Assembly (NCBI GenBank): GCA_905233585.1
Contig: CAJOFD010000009.1
Span: forward strand, 1 to 64,000
Direction of reading: 5' to 3'
Length of the DNA: 64,000 bases
Source of the DNA: an uncultured Bacteroidales bacterium
Lineage (GTDB): Bacteria > Bacteroidota > Bacteroidia > Bacteroidales > WCHB1-69
The notes beneath the pieces are model-generated. The model did not search any database. It worked only from the letters and a program-made list of their open reading frames with translations, and was not told the origin of the DNA. The position numbers were made by a program, and so were the translations under genes. This document shows positions 12,101 through 18,423 of this stretch, piece by piece. The first letter of the stretch is position 1, and every line of letters starts with the position of its first letter.

Positions 12101-12622
12101 AACGATGATGCACAAAATGTAGTGGTTCATGCTGCAATTACGGACAATAACGGCACTCAGTTGGCTGCATGGGACGAAACGCTAGGTATAATTTATGCAG
12201 ATGATTACGAAGAACTGGAATTCCCGATGTTTATCATTCCTTCAGTTCCAAGTTATACCGTTAGTGCATACCTCGTTGGTAACAGCGATATGGTAGCAGC
12301 GAACGATACCGCAGCACCTGTAACCAAATGTACTGATTTGGCTATTGAAAATGCTACCGCTGACAATATTTCAATGAGCCAGAATATTCCTAACCCTGCC
12401 AAAGGAATAACAAGTGTAAACTACACTATTCCTGAAGACGGAAAGGTAATGTTCAACATTATGAGCGTAACAGGTCAGGTACTCTACACAGAAGAAGTAA
12501 ATGCAATGAGCGGAAACAATCGTATTGAATTCAATACGGCAAGTTTGGCCTCTGGCATATATTTCTACACGATGACATTTAATGGTCAAAGAATTGTTAA
12601 GAGAATGACCATAGAAAGATAA
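6122..12622 (+). CDS. Giant secreted multidomain surface protein with T9SS C-terminal sorting domain
   Basis: The 2166-residue product opens with a Sec signal peptide (MKKSILLLCSLLLLLQATWA, cleaved near AQ). It ends with a type-A T9SS sorting domain of about 80 residues (SQNIPNPAKGITSVNYTIPE ... IVKRMTIER), so it should cross the outer membrane through the type IX secreton. Between them lie a jelly-roll-like module at about 25-210, two clearly related modules at about 325-480 and 716-880 (shared marks: GDTT, SWSR.LY.ASE, LVWQGSI), a stretch at about 1000-1400 rich in short N-turn repeats that looks like a right-handed beta-helix, and a second jelly-roll-like region near 1560-1720. CARDB/Ig-like segments follow. 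No catalytic motif is recognised. Adhesion or polysaccharide binding is inference. It appears monocistronic, with its own -7 box and terminator. Confidence 0.88.
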   Translation: MKKSILLLCSLLLLLQATWAQVTVVGSENFDGTSHTFSATTMNGATWTIDQSYYYNGTKSIGGAIPIFTGDSIVLTSPIYDFSLYGWVEMSFAHICKVSVLDECKVQYRLDAMGPMGAWKDIPATAYKGTGRNYGAVGFNANSYDIWNAADSNAMPVNSTWWQSELFDVTNEVSYDRAQFRFVLKRTATAATLVNYGWLIDAFQVRASTYEIKPPVVQLLNTYKDTVAYTGPYVVNAKVASRTAAKTVTPKLYWTAVQPNGMGTVNDSIAMTAYEGDSLWTAYIPQYVFGTSISYKVIGKDTTGNTDSAVSTGFISKRVFSNYIYVGDTTLTNTISTIPYESYYDYSWSRTLYLASELQLGPITHIAWRCNTNNVTTNNISVYFKQTTDVSISSSTSYINPITDGATLVWQGSITTVNGWVDITLNDAFYVQNGYGLIVYVDNNDGSWTNAIAWRSHAVSTALQPVFGRQDASMPSSGSVSSTRPHTRFYLNKTIDSTAMTLLQISGGDTVTVSPASATSISVDVLNSGYYNLTSAVLGWSVNGVVQSNNVPWSGNLYADYQDVCALGSYSPKMNGYDTVEVWVNSVNGKAVTQKDTLTKRIYGSADIVLAWQKYMEDTVYTTGPFEFEVSAHSLSGRTITAIGLAYTLKQNGTTIATGTLPLNNNGNNMWSIKVANLSYGTEVIYAAQATDYMGNVVSLGKTSYIDGTKTVGLVAIGDTTCSRSLSYIPSSSGINSSWSRMLYTASEVGGKTLFGVAWYSTNGPTAPVPGETLYARLVNYNTIADEGTTGHIDPLSVGATLVWQGSIPNLTSNGGWFECEFNTPIQVPNNMGVMLYYEHNTTSVSSSYFCGTVTGYTRSSGGDEARPATKFHMAVPRTWNANSVALEEIVSPEISVAPSSQPLKVIIRNKGSQNLNCTIAYSVNGGTPVTYNYTQGLACDFIDTVLLGNIAMTYGNVYHITVWVSDPNGQVDPVTSDDTLSVMSVPCSSQLAPGTFTIGPSANADFATLDQFIRIAQYCGISSHGTFRLEMETGTHNGQGNFAYLQRVFNNNDEIILTSQSGNASDVVLSNSDNVIVLGRNYNVYINNLTIATTTASAAGVYFDSACSNVEIKNCVFNMSNTASSATGSAIYFPGSTSNTGMGNLRILNNTFNDGYAGLWLTYANANYAGVANNPARITITNNKFNRFRYYGVYAYNYIGIDRIADNEFVSSTAGNTIYTINLGYTRIDSGVVRNKILLQNSSTGYGIRLYYAHNASTGTTVPALIANNEIRKLSGSGTFYGLYQNYAKANWYHNTVYHAGTGSSYGIYVNTTNTTYPASIRNNIFVSNSSSTTNYPIYGTVTNLNNCDLDYNCYWGPRAGTSTSYVGYAGAAKADLTAWRAALNGKDSNSVSLDPQFKNISQNGDINNYTALMCPTRGVDADINGNKRWSVSAMGAYTPIVGIQGTDLELVAMVEPDTSNTELCTPNYVTAKYTVKNVGTDMVDFSQTPMTLTLYVSGADSAVWDTVISTGSLMPFVVDTFVVTNMLNVDVNGILNFVGVVTCSADTIKTNDTVYSTFGPTRWMLPLDENFSNGFPESMQVRGNNTADSWTIMLDSNASGTVIPQFGNAMMTFEGNRGATSKLMTRQLNFSNIREPILEFWYWHDTSASVATGSLADFVNVAYTVNGGVSYVALERLQKNDGSGRMGWHRHMVSLDSAIGASCVIITFDATRLSLAQYDGAQYLDRIRVTAKQDVAVTDILTSPITVCNTTTDLSVVLENVSSQAIDFSVSPTALQVEITGAMTRSFTYPLTSGTLAALSKDTFDITTGLTFNNGNYHIAVKIATAIDNNDNNDTMSKDININPSLLVDAQKVSTSSSCLIPATPIYQVVNLNNNGDMDMSDLVFVLEVSNSTGSVVETLRDTMTGVLSAGASVSHTFAYPYSVPNDVQYNVAVTVAPMCNAAMTYQSVINECIESNDLSVDGIITPANDGTCNKVGDRLVVKVKVSNKNPNDDAQNVVVHAAITDNNGTQLAAWDETLGIIYADDYEELEFPMFIIPSVPSYTVSAYLVGNSDMVAANDTAAPVTKCTDLAIENATADNISMSQNIPNPAKGITSVNYTIPEDGKVMFNIMSVTGQVLYTEEVNAMSGNNRIEFNTASLASGIYFYTMTFNGQRIVKRMTIER

Positions 12623-12650
12623 AGTGGAATTTTCTAGATTTTCAAGTATA

Positions 12651-12676
12651 GGGCAACCTCAGGGTTGCCTTTTTTA
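12651..12676 (+). terminator. Rho-independent terminator of the giant T9SS gene
   Basis: GGCAACC, loop TCAG, GGTTGCC, then a run of seven T residues. Confidence 0.85.
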
Positions 12677-12789
12677 TTAAGAACCGATGTAGAGATGTGT
12701 TATGACGTATTTTGGTATTTTTGTTACCATTAATTAATATATTGTATCATTGTTTTTATCCGATAATATCAATCGGAGCAATTTTATGT

Positions 12790-12930
12790 TTGCGGAATGT
12801 TCCGCAAGTACCAAAAATCAAAAAGTAGTTCTTGCGGGCGACCCGCAAGAATAAAAAATCAAGAAGTGGTATTTGCGGGCGACCCGCAAGAACAAATTTG
12901 TCAAAAAGTTATTCGCAGGCGACCTGCAAG
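12790..12930. repeat. Cluster of four short palindromic repeats (TTGCGGG-CGA-CCCGCAA type)
   Basis: Four hairpins lie in a row at about 41-base spacing. The first is TTGCGGAA-TG-TTCCGCAA (12790-12807). The second and third are TTGCGGG-CGA-CCCGCAA (12831-12849 and 12873-12889). The fourth is a variant, GCAGG-CGA-CCTGC (12915-12927). The linkers are also related (AAAAATCAARAAGTRGT). This looks like a dispersed intergenic palindromic repeat of REP/BIME type. The ORF-track entries 12797-13030 (+) and 12818-13006 (-) are translations of this repeat, not genes. Confidence 0.75.
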
Positions 12931-12990
12931 TCTTAAAGCCACAGATTTTTTTACCTTGAATTTTAATGGATTTTATGTTGTGAAAATGAC

Positions 12991-12998
12991 TATCTTTG
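12991..12998 (+). promoter_or_regulatory. -7 box (TATCTTTG) of the VOC/SDR operon
   Basis: TATCTTTG ends 25 bases before the ATG at 13023. This supports the shorter start over the track's MHRIKNQSK extension. Confidence 0.65.
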
Positions 12999-13022
12999 CA
13001 TCGCATAAAAAATCAATCAAAG

Positions 13023-14090
13023 ATGAATAAAGACAGATATATTATTTCAGGTATCCAACAAATGGGTGTTGGCGTTCCTGATGTTTACACGGCATGGCAA
13101 TGGTACAAAGAACATTTTGGCGTTTGTCTGAAATTGTTTGACGAAAAGGCTATTGCCGACATTATGGCTCCTTACATGGGCGGAGCCGAGCGGGAAAGAC
13201 ATGCTATTTTGGCTATCAACCTGCAAGGTGGCGGCGGCTTTGAAATTTGGCAGCATTTAAGTCACGCCCCCAATCCGGCAAAGTTTGATATCCTACCGGG
13301 AGATTTGGGCATTTTTGCCTGCAAAATAAAGAGTAAAAATGTGGAAGAAAGTTACAGCCTATTGAAAGCAAAACAGGCAGACCTGAGTCCGATTTTTAAA
13401 GATTTTGACGATAAACCGATGTTCTATCTCCGCGACCCTTATAAAAATCTGTTCCAGATAGTACAAGGCGACAACGATTGGTTTATGGACAGAAAACGCC
13501 ATTGCGGAGGTGTTTACGGTGGTCTTGTCGGGACGCAAAATATGGAAGAATCCATGCGGTTTTACAAAGAAATATTGGGTTACGATGTTGTCTTGAGCGA
13601 CCAAACCGCCACTTTTGACGATTTTGCCCATTTGGGTACCCCCAATCGTTTCAGAAGAGTGGTGCTGACACACAGTCAGCCCCGCCAAGGTTCTTTCTCC
13701 AAGATTTTTGCCAACTCGCAAATCGAACTCGTGCAAGCCATGGACAGAACAGATATTCATAAGATTTTCGATGGAAGAATGTGGGGCGACATAGGCTTTA
13801 TACAACTCTGTTTTGACATCACCAATATGGACGCTTTGGAACAACATTGTGCAAAAGTGGGGTTCCCCTTTACGATAGACAGCCGCAAAAAAGCAGGTAA
13901 GTTTGATATGGGCGAAGCAACAGGGCATTTTGCCTACAACGAAGACCCTGCCGGTACACTCATCGAATATGTCGAAACGGAAAAAATACCCCTGCTGAAA
14001 AAATTGGGCATTTATCTTAATTTGAAAAAATTCAACAGAGAAAAACCCTTGCCCGATTGTTTGGTTAAACTACTTCGTTTTATGGAATAA
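13023..14090 (+). CDS. Double-domain VOC (glyoxalase/bleomycin-resistance fold) protein
   Basis: The protein has 355 residues from MNKDRYIISG. Two vicinal-oxygen-chelate modules are visible. The first (about 8-150) starts GVGVPDVYTAWQWYKEHFG and the second (about 160-330) starts GGLVGTQNMEESMRFYKEILG. Both show the beta-alpha-beta entry typical of glyoxalase I and extradiol dioxygenases, and histidine and glutamate residues suitable as metal ligands are present (for example EATGHFAYNEDPAGTLIEYVE near the end). The substrate is unknown. The next gene, a short-chain dehydrogenase, overlaps by one base, so the pair probably works on the same small molecule. GC content is higher than in flanking genes. 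Confidence 0.8.
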   Translation: MNKDRYIISGIQQMGVGVPDVYTAWQWYKEHFGVCLKLFDEKAIADIMAPYMGGAERERHAILAINLQGGGGFEIWQHLSHAPNPAKFDILPGDLGIFACKIKSKNVEESYSLLKAKQADLSPIFKDFDDKPMFYLRDPYKNLFQIVQGDNDWFMDRKRHCGGVYGGLVGTQNMEESMRFYKEILGYDVVLSDQTATFDDFAHLGTPNRFRRVVLTHSQPRQGSFSKIFANSQIELVQAMDRTDIHKIFDGRMWGDIGFIQLCFDITNMDALEQHCAKVGFPFTIDSRKKAGKFDMGEATGHFAYNEDPAGTLIEYVETEKIPLLKKLGIYLNLKKFNREKPLPDCLVKLLRFME

Positions 14091-14875
14091 TGATGGAAAC
14101 ACGTTGGGCATTGGTAACGGGCGGCAGCTCAGGTATAGGCGCTGCATATGCTGAAGAATTGGCAAAACGCGGCTATGCCATATTGATTGTAAGCAATCAG
14201 CCAGCGGAAACGGAGGCAAAGGCCAAACTTCTGCACGATTTGTATGCCATAGAAACAAAAATATTGGTCATGGACTTGGCCAAAGCGGAATCCGCCAAAG
14301 AGGTGTTCGATTTTTGTCAGACACAACATTTGACAATAGAGGTCTTGGTGAACAATGCGGGAATGTTTTTCTGGAGTTCGCTCACCAAGGTGGCTGACAG
14401 TACCGTTGCAAAGATGTTGCAACTGCATCTTACAACGCCGACCATGTTGTGCTATTATTTCGGCAAACAAATGCAGGAGCGGGGACGGGGATATATACTC
14501 AATGCAACCTCTATATGCGCGTGGATGGCTTTCCCGACCTTGGCAATGTATACCAGTACGAAAAACTACCTCAAACAATTTTCCTATGCGATACATTATG
14601 AAATGAAACAATATGGTGTCAATGTCTGCCATGTGGCTCCCGGTGCTGTTGATACCGGTTTGTACAATCTGTCCGCGGCAAAAAGAAAGCAACTGCTGAA
14701 ATGGCACCTTATGCACACCCCCAACCTTATAGCCCGAAAGGGCTTGAAGGGTTTGTTCGGCGGACGGAAAAGAGTGGTGCCCGGGGCTTTTAATTATCTT
14801 GTTGTTCTTTTGGTAAAAATATGTCCCTTGTTTATTGTAAATAGCATTCGAAAACGATTCTTTAAGCAATTGTAG
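14090..14875 (+). CDS. Short-chain dehydrogenase/reductase (classical SDR)
   Basis: The 261-residue protein has the complete classical SDR set: nucleotide-binding TGGSSGIG at about residues 10-17, VNNAGMF near 87, catalytic Ser in NATSICAW, and the YxxxK pair in YTSTK. The C-terminal 30 residues are hydrophobic and basic (YLVVLLVKICPLFIV...RKRFFKQL), which suggests membrane association as in lipid- or sterol-type SDRs. The start codon is ATG 14090, overlapping the VOC stop (TAATG); ATG 14093 is equally possible. The long antisense ORF 14129-14878 is a shadow. Confidence 0.88.
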   Translation: MMETRWALVTGGSSGIGAAYAEELAKRGYAILIVSNQPAETEAKAKLLHDLYAIETKILVMDLAKAESAKEVFDFCQTQHLTIEVLVNNAGMFFWSSLTKVADSTVAKMLQLHLTTPTMLCYYFGKQMQERGRGYILNATSICAWMAFPTLAMYTSTKNYLKQFSYAIHYEMKQYGVNVCHVAPGAVDTGLYNLSAAKRKQLLKWHLMHTPNLIARKGLKGLFGGRKRVVPGAFNYLVVLLVKICPLFIVNSIRKRFFKQL

Positions 14876-15391
14876 CATATTATTTTACGAATTTGACAAA
14901 GAGTAATATCGTATTTTATTGTTTATAAGTGATTTTCGTTTTCTATTGTGAGTTTTTTTGAGGAATCACCACAGAAAGTGTAAACAAAGCATATTGTTAG
15001 TACATGATGATAAAAATATTTTTCTGCATTTTTTGTTCTATATTAACTTCTCAATTGTAATTTTTTTGCTTGTAGTTTAAAACTACCATCACTACCAATT
15101 TTGACTTTATTTTGTAAAAGATAATAATTTTTTTAATGCTATTGTCTTTTTTTTGCGATAAGCAGTATTTATACAAGAGTTTGCTCAAAAAAAAACAAGG
15201 CACTGTTGCCTTGTTTTTTTGTTTATTCCTCTCTTTCTGTCTTATTTATAACACGTCCCGGCGATTTGTCAAGTACTTTTTTCCAAAAAACTGTGGGATT
15301 ATATTACCCTAGTTCAACCTTGATTTCAGCGGTTCTGTGTAATTTGCGTGGGGGTAATGCTATATTACTTCGTATGCATTACAGCCCAAAA
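14876..15391. other. 516-base AT-rich non-coding spacer
   Basis: I see no credible gene. Contents are a perfect 7-bp palindrome GTAGTTT-A-AAACTAC (15072-15086), the bidirectional terminator at 15185-15220 and a stretch (15290-15420) with several GGTAAT/ATTACC-like words. The 87-residue ORF at 15206 lacks coding character. Confidence 0.5.
15185..15220. terminator. Bidirectional Rho-independent terminator
   Basis: ACAAGGC, loop ACTGTT, GCCTTGT, with ten A residues on the left and seven T residues on the right, so it can stop transcription from both sides. It closes the SDR operon (+) and the small exported-protein operon (-). Confidence 0.85.
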
Positions 15392-15763
15392 TCAGTTCTG
15401 ACATTTTGTTCCGGTAATGCCTTTTACCTCAATTGTACTAGAGGGACCTTGAACATAGTCGGAGGGTAATTTGATTTCAATAAGAGTTTCTCCATTAGGT
15501 TTGGCTAATTTTTTCCCCGATAAATCAAAGTCCTTATAAGTACTTGAGGATTTGTATGATGCATGTACTTTAATGTTTACGGTTACATTTGCGGAAATAT
15601 CTTGGCTGTCATTTGATACAGCAACCACAATGGTGTTGTTATCTTTAAAATAATATGAAGTAACCTCAACATTGTCGTTAGAATTTGAAATACGGCAAAC
15701 TTGAGCACTAACAGAACAAAGCATGCCGACAATAATTGTTATCAATAAAAAAGCTTTTTTCAT
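15392..15763 (-). CDS. Small exported protein of unknown function
   Basis: The 123-residue protein starts with a clear Sec signal peptide (MKKAFLLITIIVGMLCSVSA, cut before QVCR). The mature part of about 100 residues is predicted beta-rich, with alternating hydrophobic and polar residues (IVVAVSNDSQDISANVTVNIKV), and has two cysteines near its ends (VCRI and TKCQN) that could form a disulfide. I do not recognise a family. It follows the other small exported gene by 11 bases and shares its promoter. Confidence 0.65.
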   Translation of the reverse strand: MKKAFLLITIIVGMLCSVSAQVCRISNSNDNVEVTSYYFKDNNTIVVAVSNDSQDISANVTVNIKVHASYKSSSTYKDFDLSGKKLAKPNGETLIEIKLPSDYVQGPSSTIEVKGITGTKCQN

Positions 15764-15774
15764 CTCAAAATAAC

Positions 15775-16197
15775 TTAATAGTTAAAGTAATATCTAGAAC
15801 TTGCATCAATGTAATATTCATAATAAAAGGGGCTTTGTGAATCATAAGAAGATTCGTCATAACTGTAATTTTTTCTGACTCTATAATAAGACCCATTTCT
15901 TTTTACAAAATAATCCCCATTTGATGTTTTGTATAAATCTGCAGAAGCGGATGCAGAACCATAAGAATGAAAATATTTCAGACTAACAGACCTAACATAA
16001 GTGTAATTGTTTGAGGTGCTTGAAGAACTACTTGATGAAGAACGATATGTATTTACTTCATCTTTCACATCTTTTGTGATTTGACGTGTGGTTGACACTG
16101 CTTCTGCTGCTTTGTTAAGAAAGTTTAAGAAAGATTGTGCTTCACCATTCAACGTAAAACATACGCATAAACCTAAGATAAAAAATATCTTTTTCAT
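15775..16197 (-). CDS. Small exported Ser/Tyr-rich protein of unknown function
   Basis: I choose ATG 16197 (MKKIFFILGLCVCFTLNGEAQ, a standard signal peptide) over the track's start at 16272, which adds a charged leader and overlaps the -7 box. The 140-residue product has a serine tract (RSSSSSSSSTSNN) and then a tyrosine- and serine-rich C-terminal half (YYRVRKNYSYDESSYDSQS) ending YFNY. No enzymatic motif is visible. Periplasmic or surface location is inferred from the signal peptide. It is the first gene of a two-gene minus-strand operon. Confidence 0.65.
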   Translation of the reverse strand: MKKIFFILGLCVCFTLNGEAQSFLNFLNKAAEAVSTTRQITKDVKDEVNTYRSSSSSSSSTSNNYTYVRSVSLKYFHSYGSASASADLYKTSNGDYFVKRNGSYYRVRKNYSYDESSYDSQSPFYYEYYIDASSRYYFNY

Positions 16198-16269
16198 TAT
16201 TAAAGCGTCGGTTATATCCCATCGACCCGTCGGTTTTAATGTTTTATTTAATTTTAAATTTTTCAGATG

Positions 16270-16277
16270 CAAAAGTA
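16270..16277 (-). promoter_or_regulatory. -7 box (TACTTTTG) of the small exported-protein operon
   Basis: On the minus strand it reads TACTTTTG, an exact TAnnTTTG match 72 bases upstream of ATG 16197. Confidence 0.55.
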
Positions 16278-16349
16278 TCTTCTATTGGAATTGGAGTGTG
16301 AAAAATGCTGTATTTAAAATGGAAACAGTGTCCAAATGTGATACAGCCA

Positions 16350-16568
16350 TTAAAGCAAACCATGGTCGGAAATATCCTTGAAAAAATCGTGTTGCAAGGC
16401 CTTGGATATGCTTTTTAATAACTCAATATCAATGTTCTCCTTTTTCAGAATCTTGTGCATATTGGTGCGGGTGGTGTTAATGCGTTCCGCCAGTGCGGTA
16501 ACGGTAACGCCCTGCTTGTGCATCACCTCTCTGATATGTTGCCCGATATGAAAGTTTTCCTGTTGCAT
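16350..16568 (-). CDS. Cro/C1-type (XRE) helix-turn-helix DNA-binding protein
   Basis: The 72-residue protein from MQQENFHIG is a single HTH domain: IGQHIREVMHKQGVTVTALAERINTTRTNMHKILKKE, with helices two and three around VTALAERINTTRTNMHKIL. The ORF track adds 13 codons (MKFHAIFLSETNT) that do not belong to the family. Such minimal XRE proteins are often antitoxins or phage/ICE regulators. No adjacent toxin ORF was recognised, and upstream there is only AT-rich spacer. Confidence 0.75.
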   Translation of the reverse strand: MQQENFHIGQHIREVMHKQGVTVTALAERINTTRTNMHKILKKENIDIELLKSISKALQHDFFKDISDHGLL

Positions 16569-16995
16569 TGTGTTTGTTTCTGACAAAAAAATAGCGTGGA
16601 ACTTCAAATCTTGCCTGACTCTCAGGGATTTCCAAGCCCTTCACATCCAACAAGTCATTCCACGCCGCAACAAACGGCAATTTGACAACTTATCCTTGAT
16701 GTGTTTCTTCTTTAAGAAGACTATTTGGAAATTTTGAGAGTCAAGGATAGCCTCAAACGCTATCTAATCTATATTCTTATTTTATATTTACTTTTATTTC
16801 AATGGTTTGTATTTGTTTTTGTTGTTCGTTTTTTGTGCTACAAAAATACAATATTTTTTTTTCTTTTTGTTTTAGGCTACAAGTCGCTTGTCATTTCAAG
16901 GCAGGCTTATCGGTTGTTTGTTTGTGTTTTTCCGTTCTTTGGGTATTATATAATAATTGGAAAAAAAATGTTATCTTTGCATTCAAATTTCACAG
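16569..16995. other. 427-base spacer upstream of the XRE and beta-barrel genes
   Basis: No supported gene. A small hairpin GATAGC-CTCAAAC-GCTATC lies at 16746-16764, followed by T-rich low-complexity sequence and the -7 box at 16972. A minus-strand stretch at 16580-16680 translates into plausible-looking peptide in a frame that conflicts with the XRE start, but it has no stable reading frame. Confidence 0.45.
16972..16979 (+). promoter_or_regulatory. -7 box (TATCTTTG) of the beta-barrel gene
   Basis: TATCTTTG lies 17 bases before ATG 16996 and 26 before ATG 17005. It excludes the track's start at 16957. Confidence 0.6.
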
Positions 16996-17709
16996 ATGAA
17001 TATTATGGGCAAGAAAATTTATAATTGGACAATTATATTTCTATTATTAATAGGAATATTACCTTATGCATATAGCCAAAGAGCAAGTCAGAGAGCTGGT
17101 GATATAAAAGAAAAAGGACCGCTGTTTATTACCAGTTTGTCATTTTCACAGGGTCTTGCCCGTATTCCTTATACTATGGAAGAAGGCGAAAATGCAGAAG
17201 GAGTGGACAAACTGAACAAGGGCATTTCCAATATTGCTATCAACCAATTTTTAGGTTATCAGTTCAATCCCTATATCGCCTTGGGTGTAGGAGTCAATTT
17301 TGAATATTGGACAGTAAAAAACGGCTTTGTACCTATTTATTTGGATTTGAGAGTAAATATGATGCGGACAAGAATAGCTCCTCACATGTATGTGAATTTG
17401 GGCTATGCCAACCGCTGGTTTTTCGATTCCAAGCCCTACAAGGCATCAAATGGCAATGCTTCGGATTATGTTATACACGGTGCCAAATCCGGTTTGATGG
17501 GGGAAATAGGCATGGGTATGAAATTCAATTTTGCCTATGCCACAGGTCTTAACCTTACCCTGTTCGCCAAATTCCAAGAATCAACTTACAGATATTACAG
17601 CAGTGAAGACGGCAGCAAACCGGCTCAAAATATCCGTCCGATAATGGTCAATACAGACAGACCTTCAATGTATATCTTTTTCGGACTAAAAGCAGGTATA
17701 TTCTTTTAG
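16996..17709 (+). CDS. Outer-membrane beta-barrel-like exported protein
   Basis: From MNIMGKKIYNW the protein has 237 residues; ATG 17005 is an alternative start. A signal peptide (TIIFLLLIGILPYAYS, cut before QRASQ) precedes a chain of amphipathic strands with aromatic belts (FITSLSFSQGLARIPY, YIALGVGVNFEYWTV, RIAPHMYVNLGYANRWFF, FNFAYATGLNLTLFAKFQES) and a final strand YIFFGLKAGIFF. This is the usual pattern of small Bacteroidota outer-membrane barrels. Its cargo or partner is unknown. It converges with the Cas4-like gene, with only two bases between the stop codons. Confidence 0.7.
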   Translation: MNIMGKKIYNWTIIFLLLIGILPYAYSQRASQRAGDIKEKGPLFITSLSFSQGLARIPYTMEEGENAEGVDKLNKGISNIAINQFLGYQFNPYIALGVGVNFEYWTVKNGFVPIYLDLRVNMMRTRIAPHMYVNLGYANRWFFDSKPYKASNGNASDYVIHGAKSGLMGEIGMGMKFNFAYATGLNLTLFAKFQESTYRYYSSEDGSKPAQNIRPIMVNTDRPSMYIFFGLKAGIFF

Positions 17710-17711
17710 TC

Positions 17712-18422
17712 TCATAGCGTAGTATTTTTCGTGTTTTCTTGCCTTGAGCAAAAACCTGCAAAATCGCAAAGATAAGGTTTTGTACAATGTTCGCCTTTGG
17801 GGACAAGCAGCAACTTATCATCAGTCATTGCTTCAAACGCCTTGACGATATGTTCTTCCACAAAGTTTTGTTTGTCTATAACAATAGCAGTTACATCGCT
17901 TATGCAAACATCTTCTGTGCCGATATTGTCAAGATTTGCACCTGTCCGCATGTGGACAATATAAAATTTTTCAGGCTTAAATCCTGCTTGTGTCATCACA
18001 TAATATTGAAAGGCAGCGTCATTGAGATAGGTGGGGGTTATTTCAACTGAACTTTTTACCTCATAGGCATACAAAAGATTGTTTTTCTTTTCCAATATAT
18101 CCAAAATGGTCAATGCAGAATTGTAGCAAAAAGACGCTTCATACAAGGTAATGGTATCGTTTTGTAAAAGATAAGCCTCAACATTTTTAGCCGCACGAAC
18201 AATTGCATGGAAGAAGACGGATTTTGGGGACATATCCATACCATTGGGAAACAAATGCCACGCAAGTTTGCCGAATTGTGTCCCTTGCCTGAATCGGCGG
18301 AGCAATTCAATAGGGAGCGGGTCTTTTTCTTTGTAATAATTTTTGTACAAATACAAAGATTTCAAACATTGCAGGCTACGAATATACGTGCTTTTGGACA
18401 ATGTTTTGCTTTTGACTATCAT
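17712..18422 (-). CDS. Stand-alone Cas4-like PD-(D/E)XK nuclease with four-cysteine Fe-S motif
   Basis: In the 236-residue protein the N-terminal LSKSTYIRSLQCLKSLYLYK carries Cys19. The nuclease core shows E95, D108 in LTILDIL and E121-V-K123 in YEVKSS. The C-terminus adds Cys213, Cys219 and Cys225 (HCTKPYLCDFAGFC). One N-terminal plus three C-terminal cysteines around a PD-(D/E)XK core is the Cas4/AddB-type iron-sulfur nuclease layout, as also found at the N-terminus of DUF2779 proteins. No cas genes or CRISPR array occur in the window. It is the last gene of the ftsX-rmlA-epimerase operon, one base after the epimerase stop. A role in DNA repair or recombination is inferred, not shown. Confidence 0.7.
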   Translation of the reverse strand: MIVKSKTLSKSTYIRSLQCLKSLYLYKNYYKEKDPLPIELLRRFRQGTQFGKLAWHLFPNGMDMSPKSVFFHAIVRAAKNVEAYLLQNDTITLYEASFCYNSALTILDILEKKNNLLYAYEVKSSVEITPTYLNDAAFQYYVMTQAGFKPEKFYIVHMRTGANLDNIGTEDVCISDVTAIVIDKQNFVEEHIVKAFEAMTDDKLLLVPKGEHCTKPYLCDFAGFCSRQENTKNTTL

Positions 18423-18423
18423 G

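Larger units (their letters stand above)
12623..13022. other. 400-base spacer: terminator, palindromic repeats, promoter
   Basis: Apart from the terminator (12651-12676), the palindromic repeat cluster (12790-12930) and the -7 box at 12991, I see only AT-rich sequence and no coding signal. Confidence 0.6.

Noticed and set aside
12790-12930. CRISPR-like array
   Set aside because: Repeat units are themselves palindromes of about 17 bases with similar, not unique, linkers, only four copies, and no cas genes nearby apart from the orphan Cas4-like gene 5 kb away. It is a palindromic intergenic repeat.
12797-13030. 77-residue ORF (+) and the 62-residue ORF on the other strand
   Set aside because: Both are translations of the palindromic repeats and overlap the promoter of the VOC gene.
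13359-13928. 189-residue antisense ORF inside the VOC gene
   Set aside because: It is a shadow of a strongly supported plus-strand gene in a higher-GC region, where antisense stops are rarer.
14129-14878. 249-residue antisense ORF covering the SDR gene
   Set aside because: The plus strand has the full SDR motif set; the antisense product has no recognisable motif or signal.
16477-16680. 67-residue minus-strand ORF that could be a toxin partner of the XRE protein
   Set aside because: It overlaps the XRE gene in a different frame, lacks toxin motifs, and its second half is an out-of-frame copy of the HTH coding sequence.
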